Positions 29,984-39,307 of a DNA stretch of 64,000 nt are shown here, piece by piece. The notes under the pieces are model-generated. The model saw only the letters and a list, made by a program, of their open reading frames with translations, was not told the origin of the DNA and searched no databases. Position numbers and translations under genes: made by a program. The DNA lies in assembly GCF_900188095.1 (NCBI RefSeq), contig NZ_FZOT01000012.1:97524-161523 (forward strand). Reading direction: 5' to 3'. How positions within the stretch are numbered: the stretch's first letter is position 1; every line of letters begins with the position of its first letter. This DNA is from Noviherbaspirillum humi (GTDB lineage: Bacteria > Pseudomonadota > Gammaproteobacteria > Burkholderiales > Burkholderiaceae_D).

Positions 29984-30625
29984 TTACTTGCCCGTTTCCT
30001 TGCCGGCGCTGGCCGCCAACATCGGATTGCCCGGCGCCGTGCCGTCCTTGGCCGCGCCATCCTTGTCGCGCGGGCGCTTGATGCCTACGTTCACGGTGAA
30101 ATCGAAAACCTTCTTCGAGTCCTTGCCCTGCCCGATTGCGGTGGAGCGGATCTCGATCAGGTCGGGCCGTTCCAGCCAGGGTGAATTGTTGCCGAGGTTG
30201 CGCAGCAGTTCGGACACCCGTTCGTTGGATTGAGCATAGCCATTGAGGGTGACTCGCTGGCTCTCCTGCTTGAAGCCGCGCAGATAAACGCCTTCCGGCA
30301 CCTGCTTGACCAGTTCATCCATCAGATAGACCGGCTGGTTGCGGTCGCTCTGCAAGTCTTCCACCGCCTGCTGGCGCGCCTTCAATCCCTCGATTTCCTG
30401 GCGCAGATTGGCGATTTCCTTGATCTGCTGGTCCAGTTTGTCGTTTTCCGCCTTGATGTAGTCATTGCGCTGATTCTGGTCGCTGATCTGGGCGACGAAG
30501 ACGCCGTTGATGCCAAGGACCAGAACTGCGCCGCACAATCCTGACAGCGCAAGCATCTTGTAGAAGGCGGCCTTGCGCAGCTTGCGCTTTGCTTCCCGAT
30601 GCGGGAGGAGGTTTATCTTGATCAT
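29984..30625 (-). CDS. pilN: Type IV pilus assembly protein PilN
   Basis: The 213-residue protein opens with the PilM-binding cytoplasmic motif MIKINLLPHREAKRK. A membrane helix (about 22-42) and a coiled coil follow, then a ferredoxin-like periplasmic domain (EGVYLRGFKQESQRVTLNGYAQSNERVSELLRNL). The ATG at 30625 shares one base with the pilM stop (TGATG); a TTG one codon earlier is in frame but unnecessary. The C-terminus has a Lys/Asp-rich extension (about 180-213). Confidence 0.96.
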   Translation of the reverse strand: MIKINLLPHREAKRKLRKAAFYKMLALSGLCGAVLVLGINGVFVAQISDQNQRNDYIKAENDKLDQQIKEIANLRQEIEGLKARQQAVEDLQSDRNQPVYLMDELVKQVPEGVYLRGFKQESQRVTLNGYAQSNERVSELLRNLGNNSPWLERPDLIEIRSTAIGQGKDSKKVFDFTVNVGIKRPRDKDGAAKDGTAPGNPMLAASAGKETGK

Positions 30626-31704
30626 CAATCGAATCCCCGCATCGCCAGGCCGCAGGCCACGAGGTAGGCGGGGGCATCCAGGTTGAGTTGTTTTTCGCGG
30701 ACGTCGCCGCTGCGCTTCATGCCCTTGAACGGGCTGATCACGGTGGAGGATACCTTCGTCCGCTCGGCGATCATCTCCACCAGGCCGGGCATGTTGGCGC
30801 AGCCGCCTGCGAGGAAGATATGGCCGATGCTGGTGTAAGGCGTGGAAGTGTAGAAGAACTGAATGGCGCGGTTGACTTCGATCGCCGCGTTTTCGAGAAA
30901 AGGCTGCAGATGTTCGGCCGCATAGTCTTCCGGCAGGTCGCCTTCGCGCTTTTTCATCTCGGCTTCCTCGAAGGACATGCCATAGGCGCGGGCAAGATCC
31001 TGCGTCAGCTGGGAACCGCCGAAAGGCTGCTCTCTTTCGTAGATGGTCTCGCCATTGAGCAGCATGGAAACCTGGGTGACCTGGGCGCCGATCTGGAACA
31101 GCGCCACGATCTGATCCGCGCCCGCTTTCGGCATCTGTGCGACGATGCGCCCGAGCGCTGCCCGGGCCGCGTACGATTCGATGTCCATGACCAGCGGCTT
31201 GAGCCCCGCCGCTTCCGCCACGGCGATGCGGTCCTCGACCTTTTCCTTGCGGGTGGCGGCGAGCATCACCTCTACATCCTCGGGTGAGCCCTGGGCCGGA
31301 CCGATCACGTCGAAATCGAGACTGACTTCGTCCAGCGCGAAGGGAATGTACTGGTTGGCTTCGCTCTCCACCTGCACCTCGAGCTCATCCTCGCTCAAGC
31401 CGCCGGGCAGAATGATTTTCTTGGTGATGACCGAAGCAGGCGGCAGGCCTAGGGCCACATGGCGCGCGCGGGTCCCGCTCTTTTTCCAGGCGCGGCGCAC
31501 GGCTTCCGCTACCTGCTCGATGTTTTCGATATTGCCGTCGACCACGGCACCACGCGGCAGCGGCTCATGGGCGCAACGCTCCAGGCGCAGATCGCCCTTC
31601 CCGGCTTCCGTGAGTTCGACAAGCTTTACACCCGACGTGCTGATGTCCAATCCAACCAATGGCGGATTCTTGGGACTAGTCAAAAAGCCCAGATCTAGTG
31701 CCAA
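30625..31704 (-). CDS. pilM: Type IV pilus actin-like ATPase PilM
   Basis: The 359-residue cytoplasmic protein has an FtsA/actin-like fold with VGLDISTSGVKLVEL near the N-terminus and a C-terminal AGGCANMPGLVEMIAE block. It binds the PilN tail and couples the platform to the motor. The start codon is TTG at 31704, supported by GGGAG six bases upstream; no ATG with a ribosome site fits. First gene of pilMNOPQ, divergent from pbp1A across 307 bases. Confidence 0.95.
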   Translation of the reverse strand: MALDLGFLTSPKNPPLVGLDISTSGVKLVELTEAGKGDLRLERCAHEPLPRGAVVDGNIENIEQVAEAVRRAWKKSGTRARHVALGLPPASVITKKIILPGGLSEDELEVQVESEANQYIPFALDEVSLDFDVIGPAQGSPEDVEVMLAATRKEKVEDRIAVAEAAGLKPLVMDIESYAARAALGRIVAQMPKAGADQIVALFQIGAQVTQVSMLLNGETIYEREQPFGGSQLTQDLARAYGMSFEEAEMKKREGDLPEDYAAEHLQPFLENAAIEVNRAIQFFYTSTPYTSIGHIFLAGGCANMPGLVEMIAERTKVSSTVISPFKGMKRSGDVREKQLNLDAPAYLVACGLAMRGFD

Positions 31705-32011
31705 AGCTTGCTCCCGAAAATGATGTTTCCTGTGTGAACGCTTTTCCGGATTGCCTGTCCAAACCGTTCAAAAGCCGCTCTTTTGCAGGAAATCTATTTA
31801 AAAACCTATATTTAGGTGATATACGTCGACAGTAACTTAGATGCTAGCAACAAGCCTCGAATGGTGTCCAGAAGTTTCCGCACGGGAACATTGCCGTGCG
31901 TTGCCAAAAGTCCACTCGGATTTCCCTATTGAGGGTTCATTTGCGGTCTAATGGACAGAGCGCGTCGCTATAATGCCTCGTTTCCGAATTTCCCTCTATT
32001 AAGTATTGCGC
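31705..32011. other. Divergent intergenic region between pilM and pbp1A
   Basis: These 307 bases carry no credible gene. They should hold promoters for both sides. The plus strand has a perfect TATAAT at 31969-31974. The minus strand is AT-rich around 31795-31830, with a small palindrome ACCTA-tatt-TAGGT (31804-31817) that could be an operator or part of the pilM promoter. No terminator, repeat or structured RNA was recognised. Confidence 0.6.
31969..31974 (+). promoter_or_regulatory. Probable -10 box of the pbp1A promoter
   Basis: TATAAT lies 37 bases before the pbp1A ATG. A matching -35 at 17-base spacing is weak (GTCTAA), so only the -10 is supported. The transcription start would be near 31981. 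Confidence 0.4.
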
Positions 32012-34360
32012 ATGGCCTCTGCCCCTCGTGCGAACACGCCTTCCAAGGAAGCGCCGCAACGTTCCAAATCCATTCTGGCTCGCACCCTGATCGGTGTCGC
32101 GGTCGGCCTGTTCGGGATCATGATCGCCGGCGCCCTCATGCTCGGCTTCATGCTGGCCATGGCTTATCCCAACCTGCCGGCGCTGGACTCGCTGACCGAT
32201 TACCGGCCTAAGATCCCGCTGCGGATCTATTCCGCCGACAATGTCCTGATCGGCGAATTCGGCGAAGAGCGCCGCAACCTGGCCCGCATCCAGGACATTC
32301 CCGATGTGATGAAAAAGGCTGTGCTCGCCATCGAGGATGACCGCTTCTATGAACACGGCGGCGTCGACTACATCGGCATCCTGCGTGCGACGATCCACAA
32401 CGTCACCGGCGGCGCCCGCCAAGGCGCCTCGACCATCACCCAGCAGGTGGCGCGCAATTTCTTCCTGTCGAGCGAGCAGACCTTCAAGCGCAAACTGTAT
32501 GAAGTGCTGCTGGCCTGGAAGATCGAGCAAAATCTTTCCAAGGACCAGATCCTCGAGGTGTACATGAACCAGATCTATCTGGGTCAGCGCGCCTACGGCT
32601 TCTCGTCCGCGGCGCAGATTTATTTCGGCAAGCGCCTGCAGGACATTTCGGCCGCCGAAGCCGCCATGCTGGCCGGGCTGCCGAAGGCGCCGTCTGCCTA
32701 TAACCCGGTGGCCAATCCGAAGCGCGCCCGGGTACGCCAGCAGTACATCCTGCAGCGCATGTTCCAGCTCGGCTACCTCACCGAGGCAGAGTATGCCGCC
32801 GCCAAGGACCAAGTGCTGCGGGTCAAGACCGACAGCAACGAGTTCGGCGTGCATGCGGAGTACGTGTCCGAAATGGTGCGCCAGATGGTGTACGACCAGT
32901 TCAAGGAAGATACCTATACCCGCGGCCTCACCGTGCATACCACCATCACCAAGGCCGATCAGGATGCCGCTTATCTGGCGCTGCGCCAGGGCGTGATGGA
33001 TTATGAAAAACGCCACGGCTATCGCGGTCCGGAAGCCTACATGGAAATTCCGGCTGCCAAGGAAGAAGCCGACGATGCGATCGAAGTCGAGCTGGCCGAG
33101 CATGGGGACAGCGACGACATGGTCGCCGCCGTGGTGCTGGAAGCGTCGCCCAAGCATGTCAAGGCGGTGCTGGCATCCGGCGAGGAGATCAATATCACCG
33201 GCCAGGGCCTGACCTTCGCCGCCAGCGCGCTGAGCGAGAAGGCGGCGCCGAACCGGCGCATCAAGCGCGGCGCCATCATCCGCGTCGTGCAGGAAGGGCA
33301 GGCCTGGAGCATCACCCAGATGCCGGATGTGGAATCCGCCTTCGTCGCCGCCAATACTCAGGATGGCGCCATTCGCGCCCTGGTTGGCGGTTTCGATTTC
33401 AACCGCAACAAGTTCAACCACGTCACCCAGGCATGGCGCCAGCCGGGCTCGTCCTTCAAGCCTTTCATCTACTCGGCATCGCTGGAGAAGGGGCTGTCAC
33501 CGGGCACCCTGATCAACGACTCGCCGATCAGCTTCGATGCCGGGCAGACCGGCGGCCAGGCATGGGAACCGAAGAACTACGACGGCAAGTACGACGGCCC
33601 GATCACCATGCGCAAGGCGCTGACCAAGTCGAAGAACATGGTTTCCATCCGCATCCTGCAGCGCATCGGCGCCAAGTACGGCCAGGAGTACGCCAGCCGC
33701 TTCGGCTTCGAGGCCGAGAAGAATCCGGCCTACCTGACCCTGGCGCTGGGCGCGGGCGCGGTCACGCCGCTGCAGGTGGCCGGCGCCTACGCGGTGTTCG
33801 CCAACGGCGGCTACAAGGTCAATCCCTACATCATCTCCAAGATCACCGATGCCTCGGGCAAGGTGCTGTCGCAGGCTTCGCCCGATCGCGCCGGCGAAGA
33901 AGCCAACCGCGTGATCGACGAGCGCAATGCCTTCCTGATGGATAGCATGCTGAAGGATGTGGTGAAGTTCGGCACCGCCGCCAAGGCGCTGTCGCTGAAG
34001 CGCCCGGACATCGCCGGCAAGACCGGCACCACCAACGACTCGGTGGACGCCTGGTTCGCCGGCTACCATCCGAAGGTCGTGGGCGTCGCCTGGATCGGCT
34101 TCGACCAGCCCAAAAACCTGGGCAACAAGGAAACCGGCGGCGGTCTTGCGTTGCCGATCTGGATCAGCTACATGCAGAAGATCATCAAAGGCCTGCCGCT
34201 GGAAGAGCGGGCGGTGCCGGACGGCATCGTGCAGGTGAACGGCGAATACTATTACGCCGAAAATCCGCCGGGTGCCGGGGTGCGCAGCCTGGGCACGGAT
34301 GAACGCCCGAACAGCGAGGAAGAAAAAACCAAGGATGCGGTCAAGAACGAGCTGTTCTGA
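32012..34360 (+). CDS. mrcA: Class A penicillin-binding protein 1A (bifunctional peptidoglycan synthase)
   Basis: The 782-residue inner-membrane protein has a membrane anchor (about 21-50), a GT51 glycosyltransferase domain (AIEDDRFYEHGGVD with the catalytic Glu at about 108; GASTITQQVARN) and an OB-like insert. The transpeptidase has SSFK (the active Ser tetrad), SKN and KTGTT. It polymerises and cross-links glycan strands. The ATG at 32012 is chosen over an in-frame TTG at 32006; neither has a strong ribosome site. Divergence from pilM is the usual arrangement in Proteobacteria. A bidirectional terminator follows. Confidence 0.97.
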   Translation: MASAPRANTPSKEAPQRSKSILARTLIGVAVGLFGIMIAGALMLGFMLAMAYPNLPALDSLTDYRPKIPLRIYSADNVLIGEFGEERRNLARIQDIPDVMKKAVLAIEDDRFYEHGGVDYIGILRATIHNVTGGARQGASTITQQVARNFFLSSEQTFKRKLYEVLLAWKIEQNLSKDQILEVYMNQIYLGQRAYGFSSAAQIYFGKRLQDISAAEAAMLAGLPKAPSAYNPVANPKRARVRQQYILQRMFQLGYLTEAEYAAAKDQVLRVKTDSNEFGVHAEYVSEMVRQMVYDQFKEDTYTRGLTVHTTITKADQDAAYLALRQGVMDYEKRHGYRGPEAYMEIPAAKEEADDAIEVELAEHGDSDDMVAAVVLEASPKHVKAVLASGEEINITGQGLTFAASALSEKAAPNRRIKRGAIIRVVQEGQAWSITQMPDVESAFVAANTQDGAIRALVGGFDFNRNKFNHVTQAWRQPGSSFKPFIYSASLEKGLSPGTLINDSPISFDAGQTGGQAWEPKNYDGKYDGPITMRKALTKSKNMVSIRILQRIGAKYGQEYASRFGFEAEKNPAYLTLALGAGAVTPLQVAGAYAVFANGGYKVNPYIISKITDASGKVLSQASPDRAGEEANRVIDERNAFLMDSMLKDVVKFGTAAKALSLKRPDIAGKTGTTNDSVDAWFAGYHPKVVGVAWIGFDQPKNLGNKETGGGLALPIWISYMQKIIKGLPLEERAVPDGIVQVNGEYYYAENPPGAGVRSLGTDERPNSEEEKTKDAVKNELF

Positions 34361-34378
34361 TACCGCTCCCGCAAATCG

Positions 34379-34414
34379 AAAAGCCCGGCCCGCGATGCGG
34401 CGCCGGGCTTTTTT
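34379..34414. terminator. Bidirectional terminator between pbp1A and cyaY
   Basis: The arms AGCCCGGC (34382-34389) and GCCGGGCT (34402-34409) are flanked by A residues on the left and TTTTTT on the right. The hairpin can therefore end transcripts arriving from either of the two convergent genes. Confidence 0.85.
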
Positions 34415-34435
34415 CCATCTGTCGCAGGACGCAGA

Positions 34436-34765
34436 TCAGCTCAGGTCGACGCGGGCGCCGCCCTGCTCCTCGACCATGCCTGACAGCGCCGCGAACAGTT
34501 CGGAGCCGTCGCGGGTGTTCACCCAGCGCTCGCCCTCGCGACGGTAGTGGAAGCCGCCGGAACGGGCGGCGACCCACATTTCCTGCATCGGCGCCTGGCT
34601 GTTGACGATGATCTTGGAGCCGTTGTCCGAGAACTCGATCTCCAGCACATTGCCGCTGCGCTTGCATTCCACGTCCAGTTCATCGGCGTCGAATGCGCGC
34701 TCCAGCGCGTTCTCGATACGGTTCAGGGTCGCCTCCGCCAGCGACAGGAATTCGGATTCAGTCAT
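34436..34765 (-). CDS. cyaY: Iron-sulfur cluster assembly protein CyaY (bacterial frataxin)
   Basis: The 109-residue protein has the frataxin fold: an acidic first helix (TESEFLSLAEATLNRIENALE) and the conserved strands VLEIEFSDNGSKIIVNSQAP and MQEMWVAARSGGFHYR. It binds iron and modulates IscS-driven cluster assembly. The ATG at 34765 begins the family sequence. It is divergent from lptM, whose start lies only 40 bases away, so the promoters overlap the 5' ends. Confidence 0.96.
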   Translation of the reverse strand: MTESEFLSLAEATLNRIENALERAFDADELDVECKRSGNVLEIEFSDNGSKIIVNSQAPMQEMWVAARSGGFHYRREGERWVNTRDGSELFAALSGMVEEQGGARVDLS

Positions 34766-34805
34766 GCTACACTCCGCACAGTTCGTCAAACCCAAGATTC
34801 TAACT

Positions 34806-35012
34806 GTGAAGCCCGCTCTCCATATTCGCCGCCGTCCGGCGCTGTTCCTGATTGCGGCACTGGCGGCGGGCATGGCGCTCGCCGGTTGCGGCCAGAAGGG
34901 ACCGCTTTACCTGCCCGCCAAGCCGGTGCCGGCAACGCCTGCCGCCTCTGCGCCCGCCGTGCCGCCGCCGGTCGACGCGAATCGGGATCGCATCACGACG
35001 CCCTCTCCTTAA
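34806..35012 (+). CDS. lptM: LPS-assembly lipoprotein LptM (YifL)
   Basis: The 68-residue outer-membrane lipoprotein has a short basic start, a hydrophobic stretch, and lipobox LAGC with lipidated Cys28, followed by the hallmark GQKGPLYLP. LptM helps the LptD/LptE translocon mature. The rest is Pro/Ala-rich and disordered. The start is read as GTG at 34806; an ATG at 34764 in the same frame would give an overlong signal sequence overlapping the cyaY start. lysA follows after 12 bases, the usual cyaY-lptM-lysA order. Confidence 0.9.
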   Translation: MKPALHIRRRPALFLIAALAAGMALAGCGQKGPLYLPAKPVPATPAASAPAVPPPVDANRDRITTPSP

Positions 35013-35024
35013 GTCTCCAGCAAC

Positions 35025-36308
35025 ATGTCCTATTTCTCCTATCAGCACGGCGCCCTGTACGCCGAGGGCGTGCCGCTTGCCGACATTGCCCGGCAATTCG
35101 GCACCCCGGTCTATGTCTACTCGAAGGCCGCCTTCAGCGACCACTATGCCGCCTACGCCACTGCTTGCAAGGCCAATGGCCGCAGCGAGCGCGATGCGCT
35201 GGTGTGCTACTCGGTGAAGTCCAATTCCAACCTGGCGGTCCTGAACCTGCTGGCCGGCCTGGGCTCCGGCTTCGACATCGTCTCCGGCGGCGAGCTGCAG
35301 CGGGTGATTGCCGCCGGCGGCGATCCGCGCAAGGTGATTTTTTCCGGCGTCGGCAAGAGCCGCGAGGAAATGCGGCTGGCGCTGTCGCACGACATCCTGT
35401 GCTTCAACGTCGAATCCATCCCCGAGCTGCACCGCCTGAACGAGGTGGCGGGCGAAATGGGCCGCAAGGCGCGCGTCTCGCTGCGGGTGAATCCGAACGT
35501 GGACGCAAAGACCCATCCCTACATTTCTACCGGCCTGAAAGAAAACAAGTTCGGCATCGCCTTCGAAGATTCGCTGGCGACTTACCGCGTCGCAGCCGAC
35601 CTGAAGCACATCGAGGTTACCGGCATTGATTGCCATATCGGCTCGCAGTTGCTGGACGATGCGCCGCTGCTGGAAGCGCTGGACAAGGTGATCGAACTGA
35701 TCGATCAGCTTGCCACTGAAGGCATCGTCCTGGACCATCTGGACATCGGCGGCGGCATTGGCATCACCTATGCCGACGAAAAGCCGGTGGCGGTGAGCGA
35801 CTACCTGAACCGGCTGTTCGCCCGCATCGACGCCTGGCGGCGCGAGAAGCACGGCGGCGCGCCCATCAAGGTCATGTTCGAGCCGGGCCGCTCCATCTCC
35901 GGCAATGCCGGCATCCTGCTGACGGAAGTGCAATTCCTGAAGCATGGCGCCGACAAGAATTTCGCGATTGTCGATGCGGCGATGAACGACCTGATGCGTC
36001 CGGCGATGTACGAAGCCTTCCACGACGTGCGTACCGTGGCCCAGCGCGGTGAAGAAGCGAAGGTCTACGACGTGGTCGGTCCGGTATGCGAATCGGGCGA
36101 CTGGCTGGCGCGCCAGCGCACCCTCGCCATCGCGCAGGGCGATCTGCTGGCCATCATGTCTGCCGGCGCCTACGGCATGACCATGGCATCCAACTACAAC
36201 ACCCGCGGCCGCGCGGCGGAAGTCATGGTGGACGGCGACAAGGCGCACCTGATACGCAAGCGTGAAACCCCGCAGGAATTGTTCGCCCTGGAATCCATTC
36301 CGCGCTGA
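35025..36308 (+). CDS. lysA: Diaminopimelate decarboxylase
   Basis: The 427-residue PLP enzyme (fold III) makes lysine from meso-diaminopimelate. The cofactor Lys is residue 65 in CYSVKSNSN. The stereospecificity His lies in DCHIGSQL, the phosphate-binding loop is GGGIGITY, and the substrate Arg is in EPGRSISGNAG. The active-site Cys is in CESGDWLARQR. Normal length. Likely co-transcribed with lptM. It converges with msrQ 15 bases later, without a visible terminator. Confidence 0.98.
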   Translation: MSYFSYQHGALYAEGVPLADIARQFGTPVYVYSKAAFSDHYAAYATACKANGRSERDALVCYSVKSNSNLAVLNLLAGLGSGFDIVSGGELQRVIAAGGDPRKVIFSGVGKSREEMRLALSHDILCFNVESIPELHRLNEVAGEMGRKARVSLRVNPNVDAKTHPYISTGLKENKFGIAFEDSLATYRVAADLKHIEVTGIDCHIGSQLLDDAPLLEALDKVIELIDQLATEGIVLDHLDIGGGIGITYADEKPVAVSDYLNRLFARIDAWRREKHGGAPIKVMFEPGRSISGNAGILLTEVQFLKHGADKNFAIVDAAMNDLMRPAMYEAFHDVRTVAQRGEEAKVYDVVGPVCESGDWLARQRTLAIAQGDLLAIMSAGAYGMTMASNYNTRGRAAEVMVDGDKAHLIRKRETPQELFALESIPR

Positions 36309-36323
36309 TTCCTACCCGCCTCC

Positions 36324-36965
36324 TCAGGACGCAGCCGGCCGCGCCGGCACCTTCCGGCCCTTCGGCTGCGTCACCTTCCAGTACACCCGCAGCAGCAGCA
36401 GCACGCCAATGATGGATCCCAGCAGGATGGGCTGGGCAAAGTCGTTCTTCCCGGCCTTCATCCACCAAAAATGCAGAATGCCGAGCCCGGCGATCAGATA
36501 AACCAGCCGGTGCAGCGCCTGCCAGCGCTTGCCGCCCAAACGTCGCAGCATGCCGTTGGTGCTGGTTGCCGCCAGCGGAATCAGCAGCACGAAGGCCGTG
36601 AAGCCGACGGTGATGAAGGGGCGCTTGAGCACATCCTTCCACATTTCCGCCAGGTCGAAGAAATGGTCGAACCAGAGGAAGGTCATGAAATGCAGCGTCG
36701 CGTAGAAGAAGGCAAACAGGCCGATCATGCGGCGCAGCCTGAGCACCCAATTCCATCCGCTGAGCCGCCGCAGCGGCGTCACCGCCAGCGTGATGGCGAT
36801 GAAGTACAAGGTCCAGTCGCCGGTGCTGCGGGTGATGAATTCGATCGGGTTGGCGCCGAGGCGGTCGGTGAAGCCGAACAACACCAGCCGGCCAAGGGGA
36901 ATCAGGGCAGCAATGAAAACGATTACCTTGAACAGCTGCAGCTGGCGCGCGGTCGGATTGAACAT
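36324..36965 (-). CDS. msrQ: Heme-containing membrane subunit MsrQ (YedZ)
   Basis: The 213-residue inner-membrane protein has about six helices of the ferric-reductase-like fold. His residues are in FFYATLHFMTFLWFDHF and in RLVYLIAGLGILHFWW, as expected for heme ligands. It passes quinol electrons to MsrP for repair of methionine sulfoxide in periplasmic proteins. It follows msrP by 68 bases on the same strand. Confidence 0.95.
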   Translation of the reverse strand: MFNPTARQLQLFKVIVFIAALIPLGRLVLFGFTDRLGANPIEFITRSTGDWTLYFIAITLAVTPLRRLSGWNWVLRLRRMIGLFAFFYATLHFMTFLWFDHFFDLAEMWKDVLKRPFITVGFTAFVLLIPLAATSTNGMLRRLGGKRWQALHRLVYLIAGLGILHFWWMKAGKNDFAQPILLGSIIGVLLLLRVYWKVTQPKGRKVPARPAAS

Positions 36966-37033
36966 GCGGGATCACTCCTGGTGGAGCGCGCCGGCGCATT
37001 CGCCGGCGCGGGACGACGGCAGGATGGAAAACG

Positions 37034-38014
37034 TCAGAAGAACTTTTTCAGGTCCATGCCTGTGTACAGCGAAGCGACATCGCTGTAGCCGTTGAACATG
37101 AGCGTCTTGCGCTTGCGAGCGAGAAAACCGTCTTCGCCGATGCGGCGCTCCGTCGCCTGCGACCAGCGCGGATGGTCCACGTCCGGATTGACGTTGGAAT
37201 AGAAGCCATACTCCTGCGGCGCCGAGACGTTCCAGGCGGTCTTGGGCTGCTCGCGGGTGAAGCGGATCTTGACGATGGACTTGGCGGACTTGAAGCCGTA
37301 CTTCCATGGCACGACGATGCGCACCGGCGCGCCGTTCTGATTGGGCAGCACCTCGCCGTACATGCCGACTGCCAGCAGCGTGAGCGGATGGTTGGCTTCA
37401 TCCATGCGCAAGCCTTCGACGTAAGGCCATTCCAGCACCGGGCTGCCCAGTCCCGGCATCTGCTTCTTGTCGGCCAGGGTGGTGAATTCCACGAACTTGG
37501 CATTGCCGGTCGGCTCCGCTTTCTTGATGATTTCGGCAAAGGAGTAGCCGGTCCAGGGAATCACCATGGACCACCCCTCCACGCAGCGCAGCCGGTAGAT
37601 GCGCTCTTCCAGCGGCGCCAGCTTGAGCAGCGCATCCAGGTCCAGCGTCATCGGCTTCTTTACTTCGCCTTCGATGGCAATGGTCCAGGGACGCGGCTTG
37701 AGCGTGCCGGCGTGGTGCGCCGGGTCCGCCTTGTCGGTGCCGAACTCGTAGAAATTGTTGTAGGTGGTGGCGTCCTTGAAGGCAGTGGGCTTGTCCATCA
37801 CCACATAGGCGCTGTTCTGCTTGGCAGCGAGCTTCTGCGCACCGGGGGTCTGCGCGAAGGCTTCGCGCAAGGCCATCTCGGCCAGCGCCCCGCCGGCGAT
37901 GGGGCCGAGCGCGAGCTGCTTGATGAAGTCGCGGCGCGATTCGAAAATCTCGCGCGGCGTGATCTCAGAGGAGAACGGGAGATCGATCCCGTTAGGTTGG
38001 CGCTTGATCAACAT
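37034..38014 (-). CDS. msrP: Periplasmic protein-methionine-sulfoxide reductase catalytic subunit MsrP (YedY)
   Basis: The 326-residue molybdenum enzyme carries a Tat signal with SRRDFIK at residues 26-32, so it is exported folded. The Mo-binding Cys is in [15 protein letters not shown], and the sulfite-oxidase-type fold continues to the end. The ATG at 38014 has GGGAG at good spacing; an ATG at 38026 is in frame but its purine tract is too close. It is paired with msrQ. Confidence 0.95.
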   Translation of the reverse strand: MLIKRQPNGIDLPFSSEITPREIFESRRDFIKQLALGPIAGGALAEMALREAFAQTPGAQKLAAKQNSAYVVMDKPTAFKDATTYNNFYEFGTDKADPAHHAGTLKPRPWTIAIEGEVKKPMTLDLDALLKLAPLEERIYRLRCVEGWSMVIPWTGYSFAEIIKKAEPTGNAKFVEFTTLADKKQMPGLGSPVLEWPYVEGLRMDEANHPLTLLAVGMYGEVLPNQNGAPVRIVVPWKYGFKSAKSIVKIRFTREQPKTAWNVSAPQEYGFYSNVNPDVDHPRWSQATERRIGEDGFLARKRKTLMFNGYSDVASLYTGMDLKKFF

Positions 38015-38136
38015 GTCTGCTCCCATCCCTTCATGAATGAAGTTGGCGATGCAATATCCAGACCGGCAGGTGCCGGGCCTGGCTGGCCAACAAGCTTACC
38101 GCTTCCAGCACGAGCATGCGCCAGACTGCCTCGGCA

Positions 38137-39288
38137 TTACAGCTGGCCGTAAGAATGCAGGCCCGAAAGAAACATGTTGACGCCGAGGAAGGCGAATGTC
38201 GTCACCACCAGGCCGACCAGCGCCCACCAGGCCGCCATCTGTCCGCGCAGGCCCTTCATCAGCCGCATGTGCAGCCAGGCGGCGTAGTTGAGCCAGACGA
38301 TCAGCGCCCAGGTCTCCTTCGGATCCCAGGACCAGTAACCGCCCCAGGCTTCGGCCGCCCACAGGGCCCCGAGGATGGTGGCGATGGTGAAAAAGGCGAA
38401 GCCGACCGCGATCGCCTTGTACATCACGTCGTCCAGGACTTCCAGCGACGGCAGGCGATCGGCCAGCATGCCCTTGGACTTGAGGAGGTAAGCCACGGCC
38501 ACCATGGCGGCCAGCGCGAAGGTGCCGTAGCCGATGAAGTTGGCCGGCACGTGGATTTTCATCCACCAGCTCTGCAACGCCGGCACCAGCGGCTGGATCT
38601 CCGATGCCTCGCGGCTGATGGTGTACCAGAGCAGGAAGCCGACCGCGGCGGAAATCACCAGCAGCACGAAGGGGCCGAGCTGGCGGGTTTCATAGCGCTG
38701 TTCGTAGTACAGGTAGAACAGCGCGGTGATCATGCAGAACAGAATGAAGACTTCGTACAGGTTGGAGATGGGGATGTGGCCGATGTCGGCGCCGACGAGG
38801 TAGGACTCGTACCAGCGCACCAGCATGCCGGTGAAGCCGAGCACCACTGCCGACCAGCACAGGCGGCTGCCGATGGCGCTGCCGAATCCGGAGCGCGTGG
38901 CCAGCCCGCCCCAGTAGAACAGAGTGGAGAGGAAGAACAGCGTGCTCATCCACAGAATGGCCGACTGGCTCGACAGCAGGTACTTCAGGAAGAATTTCTG
39001 GTTGGCCGCCTCGAGGCTGCCGCCGTACAGGGAAATCGTGAACAGGGCGAGGGCCGCCAGCAGCGCCATCAGCGGCCGCACCGGCTTCCAAGTCCAGCCG
39101 AGCCAGGCGAAGGTCGGCGCCGACAACAGCAGTACGCCCTTCTCGTAAGCATCCATGTATTCGCCGAAGCGGTTCAAGGCGAACAGCGCGCCGGCGAACA
39201 GCGCGGCGGCATACAGCCAGTCGATGATGCCGAGCCGGCGGAAGAAGCCCGGCGGGGCGGTATAGGCAGAGGTCTGGGTCAGTTCCAT
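38137..39288 (-). CDS. ccsB: System II cytochrome c biogenesis protein CcsB/CcsA (ResC-like)
   Basis: The 383-residue polytopic protein has the heme-binding WWD motif (WGGYWSWDPKETWALIVWL) and flanking His-bearing helices. With ResB it forms the synthetase that delivers heme to apocytochromes c in the periplasm. The start has GGAGA seven bases before ATG. It lies 19 bases after resB. Naming varies (CcsA, CcsB, ResC) between groups. Confidence 0.95.
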   Translation of the reverse strand: MELTQTSAYTAPPGFFRRLGIIDWLYAAALFAGALFALNRFGEYMDAYEKGVLLLSAPTFAWLGWTWKPVRPLMALLAALALFTISLYGGSLEAANQKFFLKYLLSSQSAILWMSTLFFLSTLFYWGGLATRSGFGSAIGSRLCWSAVVLGFTGMLVRWYESYLVGADIGHIPISNLYEVFILFCMITALFYLYYEQRYETRQLGPFVLLVISAAVGFLLWYTISREASEIQPLVPALQSWWMKIHVPANFIGYGTFALAAMVAVAYLLKSKGMLADRLPSLEVLDDVMYKAIAVGFAFFTIATILGALWAAEAWGGYWSWDPKETWALIVWLNYAAWLHMRLMKGLRGQMAAWWALVGLVVTTFAFLGVNMFLSGLHSYGQL

Positions 39289-39307
39289 GGCTTTCTCCGT
39301 ACCGGCA